Positions 51,401-60,400 of a stretch of DNA of 64,000 nucleotides are shown one piece after another; the stretch's first letter is position 1; each line of letters begins with the position of its first letter. The position numbers and the translations under genes are program-made. The notes beneath the pieces are model-generated. The model saw nothing but the letters and a program-made list of their open reading frames with translations. It ran no database searches and was not told where the DNA came from. The stretch is from Spisula solida (lineage: Eukaryota; Mollusca; Bivalvia; Venerida; Mactridae): NCBI GenBank assembly GCA_947247005.1, contig OX365959.1, positions 34,926,148 to 34,990,147 of the forward strand, in the 5' to 3' direction.

Positions 51401-54400
51401 CGATCAAGTGATCTATTATTCGAAAACATGAAAACATGAAGATATTTTGACGCACTGGACTTGTTCAGGGAATTTTATGGAGGTTGTTTGAGGGCAAACT
51501 GTTGAAGACAATGGCGTTCTGAGGTAACCTTTTTAACGTGTTCGACTTATCACGATGCAAGTGGTTTATCGTTCGGAAATTGGACGAAAGGAGGGATCTT
51601 GGGAAGTGTTCAATATTGACCTGATTTAATTGGAGAATATGGATAGCCAATCATATCGCCTGTTTCTGACCAAGAGTTTAATATTGTGTGATCTGATTGG
51701 TTGTTTTTATCCTTATGTCAAGTACGATCAATATTGAATACATCCCCTGGTCTTAACCTAAGAAGCTGTACGAGGTATATATACATGTATAATGTGCGAG
51801 ACGGACATTTTTCACGGTGTATAACCGTATCGGTACCCTCTCAGTGCAAAATGATATATCGGTACCCTCTCAGTGCTGGCACCGGTCTCTCTCAGTGCAA
51901 AAAAATGAGTCCGATTGACGAAGATCCACAGGAGAGGTAAGAAAATCATTTTTTTTGTCCAAAATACCGGTTTATGCATACAAATCGATAGCCCACGGAA
52001 CCCCCCGATGATTAACCATTGTGTTCCTGTTGTTAAAATAGTTCTATCATTTTTCACAAGTTCTGGCGTGGCTGGAATGTTGACCGAGGGTCGTTGTGCG
52101 AATGAACATCAAGCCATGTTTATGAAGCTTAAATGCGACTTTTCTTCAATATAGCAAATATCTAGTACCTTAGACGTAAAGCCGTTGATCATATCTTGCC
52201 CCTAAAAGCCTTTTATTCGGTAACTTCCATCATATTTCTTAAAAAACACCCTTCTTTCGGTTTAGACTCGGCACCGGTACCCTCTCAGTTCTGGCACCGG
52301 TACCCTCTCTGCTCGTAAAGCTATAGAATACGATCAATTTGATTGCAAGTATACAGAGAGGGTGCCGGTGCCAGTCAGCTGCAACGAGCAGAGAGGGTAC
52401 CGGTGCCAGAAGATATTTGCTATATTGAAGAAAAGTTGCATTTAAGCTTCATTAACATGGCTTGATGGTCATTCGCACAAAGCCCCTCGGCCAACATTCC
52501 AGCCACGCCAGAACTTGTGAAAAATGATAGAACTATTTTAACAACAGGAACACAATGGTTAATCATCGGGGGGTTCCGTGGGCTATCGATTTTTATGCAT
52601 AAACCGGTATTTTGGACAAGAAAATGATTTTCTTACCTCTCCTGTGGATCTTCGTCAATCGAATTCATTGTTTTGCACTGAGAGAGACCGGTGCCAGCAC
52701 TGAGAGGGTACCGATATATCATTTTGCACTGAGAGGGTACCGATACGGTTATACACCGTGTGTTTGAGACAATAAAGATTTACTTTATTTCTTACCATTG
52801 ACGGCACATATATGTTTGTCTCCTTGGTAACGATACACGGTGTGCACGTGACCACCATTGATCCTCGAGCTGTTTGATGTCATTGGATCGAAGAAATAAC
52901 TCAAATTGCCAATACTTAAAACTCCTCGCTGTAAATAGAATTGGGTGCAAACATTTACGTTTTTCTAAATGCAATTTTTTATATACAAATTATTTCATAG
53001 TTTGATGTTGAAAATATACATGTATTATAAATTCCGAATCATCCTGCCACACGGTTTTACACCGTTTATATGTACAAATGTATTTTGCAATTTGGATAAA
53101 GATAATATTTGTGGTCCAATATGAACTAAGGCACAGCCTTTAACAGAGATTATATAAATATATATAAATTAATGTACATATATATTTATGTAGACCATAT
53201 TGTAAATTGGTATAACACCAAAATATGTTATCTACTATAAATAAAGTCGTTACTTACTTACTTTGTATGTACAGTGTACATAAAGTCACATACATAATAG
53301 TTAGAACATATTAAGTAAATTTTTAATGATAAAAAAGGATGGAGCGAGCGAAGTGAGTTCTTTATAGTCATAAAAAATTACTTAATATGTTCTAACAGTG
53401 ATGGTTTTCAGTCACTAGTAGTATACCAAGCAGAACATTTTTGACATTATAGGGGAATTCCCCAAGGTCGGGAAGCGACCGGGGAATCCCCAGTAACGAT
53501 TACATGCGAAAACGCACGATTGTTGTTGTTGTTGTTGTAGTTTTGCATTCACTAACGCCGTTATTTTTTGACAGACCGGTTCTCTATGGTCACTAGGTAG
53601 ACGGACTCTTGCTTCCGAATTCCGGTAGCAGGAACTTGATACCGAGAAATCGATAACCGTTCTTGATTCTATTTTTATTTTTTAAATATGGAACATAAAT
53701 AACAATCATAGTAAAAGACCAGAATAAAACTATAATTAAATATTTATAGAATATATTTATTATGCCAAAACAACCTTTAAATAAAAAAAATCAGTCTTCT
53801 ATGGTTGCTGTGCAACCCGTCTCCTAGATGGAAGGCACTCTTTTCCATAATTTTAAAATGGCAGCCATTTTTTTGCCCGTTTCGGTAGGCAAATTTAACA
53901 TTTTCAGTGCATAAACGATGCTTCAAACTGTTATGAGACACATGATTACTCTGAGAGTACGAAGTAAGTCGAGCGTGAATCGTTCAAATGTACGAAATAT
54001 CAACCAATCTTAAGAAAATCTAATAAAAACGACACATGTTCAGGTTACTTCTTTTTGCAAAGCGGTTACTTCCCTTTGCAATACAATTAATATAAAGTCC
54101 GTTTCGGGTCTTTACGTATCCGGACCGGACGGTGATAATTCCACATCGTAGTTGTAGGTTATTGTAAAGAAAGTAACACGAATGCATTTCGTGATTCCTC
54201 GCCGAGATGTAATAAGAAATCCCTCAAAAATCGTCAAAAAATGTAAAAATATTCGCGGGATAAAGGTCGCGAAAACAAATTAAATGTTGTTGTTGTTGTG
54301 ATTGGATACAATAAAACCCGGAATTTTCCATCTGAATATCTTTTATGTTTTGATGATTTGCAACAGAGTTTATTTAACAAGAAAAGGTGATTAAGATTAA

Positions 54401-57400
54401 AGATGTTTGATAATTAATCGTAATGTGATTAATTGAAATGAAAATAGCCTTTCCTCTGGAACAAAAGTACTGTCTGATATGCTCATGCAACCCATTATAA
54501 AAAGGTAAAATATCAAATTAGGCCTATTTGAAACCAGTTGTTATATATGTGTTTTTATCTAATTATATGTCAACTTGTAACCGCTGAATTAAGTAGACCT
54601 AGAATTAAACAAATTGAAAACGTGCGTTATCCACTGACAGATATATTTTCATTTTGATCGGGCTGACAAATGTTCATTCGGACAACATTTTTATTTCTGC
54701 CAGTCCGAATGACTGAAAGCCTTTTAAAGTTTTCGCATCTGAACTTTAAAGCAAGAATGATAAATGACTAAGCATTTTTCGCTATGCCTTTTACGTGGTT
54801 CTGTCTGGGAACCAAAGACTATAGTGTCAAAGACCTGATGGGAAATTCCCTACTTGATGCAGTGCATTTGTTCATATTATATTATGACTAGTAAGGCAAG
54901 TACGTCAAGATAGCCAACACTTAAACAAAGGAATAAAACAAAAATCATCTGCGGGAAGGTTAATCATGTAACAGGGTGAGAAAAATATGTAGCCGGACCG
55001 GAGCTCAAATCCCATTGCTTTGAGGGCGAACATCTCGCTGGCTGCCTACACAGCATTCTCCCATATCAGTAATTAAATCCTATACTGGCTGGCGCCTACA
55101 ACCGGACACTTAGCATACCTTTAACTGTAGACAAATATCGCCGAATACCCGATAATAGTAGTCGTTATAATCAGTTAATTGATGATTAAATCAGCATGCG
55201 CCACAGCTGAAAGTCTCATGTAAATAGTTACTGTAAGCTTCATGTCTAAAGGCTGTTTCCGTATTTTACTGGAATTCTCTGATTAATTAACGAATCGTTC
55301 AACAAGCAGTAAAAGTTATAAATTTTCTGTATGTTTTATTAGCAGTTTATAAAAAATCATCTTAATTCACCAACAAAAGATCATTAATTTACTGTTTGTT
55401 AAGTTTCAAGCGAGCTCATTTATGGTTTGACGCTTACAGGGTTTTTATTGCGCCAGTCTGTAAGAAGTGCGCATATGCCAGAGTATTGTGATTGGTTGAT
55501 AAGGAACAGACGACTAGGAGAATAATAAGTTATTGTAAACAAGTAAACAACTTGACCAAGATGGCTGAAATCGAGGTCATAATTGCGATGAAGCTGTGTT
55601 TAAATCTTATGAACATATTGCTGTGTTTATATATATTTTGGTGCACGTTGCGAGAAAAATTCACCTTCTTTGTGGACACACTTTACATATCAGGATTGTT
55701 AGTCATTTCATTAACTTTTTAAGTTCTAAAAGTTGCAATAAAATTTTAGTCGGAAAAACTAAACTCAAAAGTGAGACAATTTGGCATGTCTTGTCACTAG
55801 TCAAACCAACTCGATGTGTACAAGATCACCGTGTCCGGAGCCGGACCATCTGAAATTAAAAAGCAGTCGATCGGAGACAACAAGTCGGTCTAGTGGGATT
55901 CCACATCCAGACAGCAAAAATCTTTAGTATTCAAACCATTTCAACGCAGTACCCGGATAGCCTGTAGAAGCTGGACCGTCAGAATTTGAAAGCAGCCACT
56001 TGGAGACAGCTTATCTGTCTTAACGCCAACAGAGTGAAATGAAACAGGTCGGGGACCTTTTGCTTACAGGGCAATGCTTTACCGACTGAGCTAGTCGGCT
56101 ACAAGTCAAACTAATTAGACGAGTACAGAATACACGGTAGCGGCTCAGGTTTATAAACATTAAAAAGTTGCAACGACCGGCACAAGACAGCATTGCTGAG
56201 CAAGCTTGTCAAGCCAACCGCCAACACAAGTTTTTCCCCATTAGTAATTAAATCCCATGCACAGTACTGCAATAATTTCATAAACATTGCTATCAAACGC
56301 ACAATAGAGATATAACATTGTTCATGAATCATTTTGTTTTGGTACGAAATGTTCCGGGTACGTAAGTGTACTTTTAAGGGTAAACTCGTCATCGGAGGTT
56401 GATTACATTGTATAACTATGTTGATTGTGTGTATTAAAGATAGCTTTCCTTGTTAAAACAAGTACTTCGATGTGTAATCAGTGATTATCTGCTACTTTTA
56501 ATAAGATTTTATCGAAACAAACCAAACACATCCAGATCCGAAAAACGCTTAAACTCGCGCGAAAAACTACTTCCGCTTTGAATCGGGCTATCGCCACGGC
56601 AACGGTTTTTACTCTTTTGTTAAGCGTATTCGTAAATTTACACAATTTAAGAAATTCTAAACATTTTAAAATATATTTATAAGCTAGGAATTAACGGTAT
56701 TCAACTTATTTGAGATTACAAGAATTCTTCGTGGATCTACCAATTGGCTATTCTACCAATCATAGCTACTCTCGTACGTCACTTCTGAACTTCGATGAGA
56801 CAGGAAGAGTCTTGAATCCCGTCGCATTCTATAGTAACGTAGTGGACTATGGGAACCAATCCAGAAACCGGAACTATTTTTTCAGCCATTAGTGGTGCGA
56901 AACTTCGGCCGATGACGGAAATACCCGAGTAGTTACGATTGCCGGGAAGACAATCGTTACGGCCTGTAAGACATTTATAGGCTGCTGATTAAGGAAAAAG
57001 CCATTCTCAGCCGTCCCGGATTTCTTTTAACCAGTTTCGCTGGTTAAAAAAATATCCTATTATTTAAAACGACACGCCACCATCGTAGCCAAATACTTTA
57101 TACTCCCATACGGTCGTGGCAAGAATAGCAACAAGAATGGGATATTATTCACTGTGATTAGTAGAACATTTCTCGCATTCGACATAAACTTAGTAAGTAG
57201 AAATTAAACTTATTTTTTCATATAATTTAAAGCTAGATTTACTTACCAAACCATGACAGACGTCGGCTGCCACCCACGAGTCATTGTGTGAGTCACTTTT
57301 CCCTGTATAGAAACAGTTATGCTTTCGTCTGTTACACGGATATAACTTCTTCCTTCCACTTAGTTCATAATGGTGGACTAGGCAACCTGTACATGAATTA

Positions 57401-60400
57401 AGAATACAATAATTGTTGTTAGATAGGTGGTCAACATTTTGGCAATTTCCGTACAGGTTCGGAAATTCTCGCATATAACGAATTTCTATCGCAACATTTT
57501 GGTGATTTCAGTTAATGTTTGGATTATAGTAGATCCTTTCTTCTCGGCAATTTCCGCACATGTTCGAAAACATACCTCGAAAGCAAATGACAAGATCTCG
57601 ACATTTCCGTACATGTTCGAATGGCTATCACAATAGCTCGGGGGTTTCCATGAAACAGTTCTGAAAGTATGACCCGAAGTGAATGTGACATTTCGGTCGC
57701 CAACCATGTTATTCTTAAAAATACCATTGCTATTATTAAAAAAAAAATTAAGTCAGACAGGGAAGGCTGCACTCACCTTAACGAGCCGAGCACAGAAAAC
57801 ATTAAAAACATACAAGGCACAATGCCCAACTGAACCAACTCCTAACGAATGATTACCTGTGACGACGATGATGACGTCATATATGTGGTATAGTAGACCT
57901 ACCTGGTGATGTCAGTCCCTCATTCTGTAGTAAGGTTACATTGAATGTTTCATCTTCTAGTTCGACCTGATACTGTAATGCTGGAGGACGTTTACGGAAC
58001 GGTCGTATACTGATATCTCTGACTGCCGCATACGTGAGACTTGCTGCAACAAGACAACAGGAAACATTGCTACTCCATGGTACTAATAAACATGGCTCTT
58101 AAAGAAGAACCGTAACTCCTCAGAAACACGTGGCAATTCCACGAACAACGGGTCCAAATATCAAGAAGGACATCAAATAGAAATATCACGAGTATTAGAC
58201 AAATCACAAAGACAACATATTGAAAGTTTTCTGCAATGGACTCCATACAATGTTGTCATTTTGTGACATCTACCGGTATTTTGAAATTAGACTCGCATGA
58301 ATATATAATATCAAAGACAGGCAACAATTTGTCAGGTTTTAAAACAAAGACATATCTCTATGAATACGAATGAATGTCATGTACATTGAACATTGAACAC
58401 AAAGTATCAACACATTTGTATTTGAAAATATTCGTCCCATCTTACATACAATACAGTACATGGTACAGCTTTAAAGTCAAGAGTCAGTTTCACTTAACCC
58501 TTCGTACTAGTACCTGGATATTTAAAAACAATCAAAACATGCGTGCCGAAAAGGTCGAAATTAAGCCAGCATAAAGATTTAATCATTCATATATTATATG
58601 TACTTATATAGGCGGCTACATCTGTTATTGTTTATTCATGTGTTATACGTTATACAAATAACCCAAACACCAACATAAGATCCAAACTAAAATCCAACGT
58701 AAAGGACGTAGTTATCAAAAATCGTGTGTAGTCAGTATCTAGTCTATATAACCACAGGCCTAAGAAACTATATCACAAAATACAGAGTTTTGACAGTCCC
58801 TATCATCCGGTCATTACTACAAAAATAGTTCTTTCACAGGCCTAAGAAATTATATCACAAAATGCAGAGTTTTGACATTCCCCTACATCCGGCCATTACT
58901 ATACAAATAGTTCTTTCACAGGCTTATGAAGTTATAACTACTCAGTTTTTGACATTCCCCAGCATCCAGTCATTCCTATACAGCGAGAACAAAGAGAACT
59001 CTTTGTATAGTAGTGACCGGATGATGGGGAATGTCAAAGCTCTGTATTTTGTGATATAATTTCTTATATAACGCAGAAATTACGTACTGGAGAATTAAGT
59101 ATAAATACTTACATCTGTCAGTAAACATAGGACCATGTAATGGTGTTGGGTCATCGAATGAATAGAATGGTTCTAGTGGAATCTGAAACATAAACAGACA
59201 CGAGCTGTTATAAAGGAAGTTACTTACTGCTGATCCGAACATCGAGGGGTCGATCCTATGTCCGGAGAAAAACAAAACAGAAATGTTTTTTCCGTGTTTC
59301 CCACGTAGTGTTTAGTTGCACTGGTATCAGGAAAGGGCAACTGTTCGCTGGATTGACTATACGTATTGGCATTGTGCAATGACTGGTTTGGGTTATTCGA
59401 GCGGCTACAGGGGTTTTACCATTTATTGTTACTGGTATTATTAATTTTTTGAGGACTTTTTAGCAGCTAAAATAAGGGGTTTCAGCCTTTTTTACAGCTG
59501 AAACTGGGTCTTTTAGTCTTTTTACAGCTAAAATAAGGTCATTCAGTTTTTTAGCTGAAACTAGGTATTTCATATTTTTGAGAGCTGGAGCTTGGACTTT
59601 CAGTGGTTAAGTTCCTTTTCTAATTAAGTTGTGTGTTGGGCATTGTATCGTGTAATTTTCTGTGCCTGGCTCTTTAAGCCTAGTGCAGCCTTCCCTGTCC
59701 GATTTTTCGTATATGTTTTCATATTGTCGGTCCGACAGGTAAAATACGTTCCTTTAAATGTATGGAGAACACAATGGGTCAGCCAAAATATTCATCAATG
59801 TTCCTACTGTAATAGGACAAACTTATAAAACAGGAACATTTACAGTAAACGCATTGATTCAAACATTCAAAAGTACGAGGGTTGTCCCAGTAAATCGTAG
59901 ACTTTGCTTATAAACAAAAAAGTATTTAACGCTTTAGCCTTACATTTTTACAGACATTAAATAAATATGTTATGAATGTGTATACATAATTTCATAAAAA
60001 TACATTTAACAATTAAAAAAATATTAACATTATAACAACATATGGTACGTATTTGCGGCGCACACCGACGTCACGTCAGTAACGTAATAACGTCATTGCA
60101 CGGATCAGTTTATTCTACACCCCGTTGTGAGCGATACACAAATGATGTCTTTTAACCCACTTTTGATACACCACCTTTGAGCCATTGAACTTTTGTATCG
60201 CACACATGATTTCTGCTCGATCTTAAAAACGCAAACCCCGTAAATACGCCTTCAACTTCGCTCTCTATGACGTTCTGTACAGCCTGAACATTCTTAACAG
60301 ATCTTTATAATATATGGTGTTCTTCCTCGAGGCAATGTGTCAGTCCATCCATCACTAAACCTGCCATGCCACTTGTACACAAGTGCCCTAGACACATCAC

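Noticed and set aside
56041..56105. Functional tRNA gene (TGT-like anticodon)
   Set aside because: The D-arm is good but the T-arm and acceptor pairing are poor; kept only as a tRNA-like repeat.
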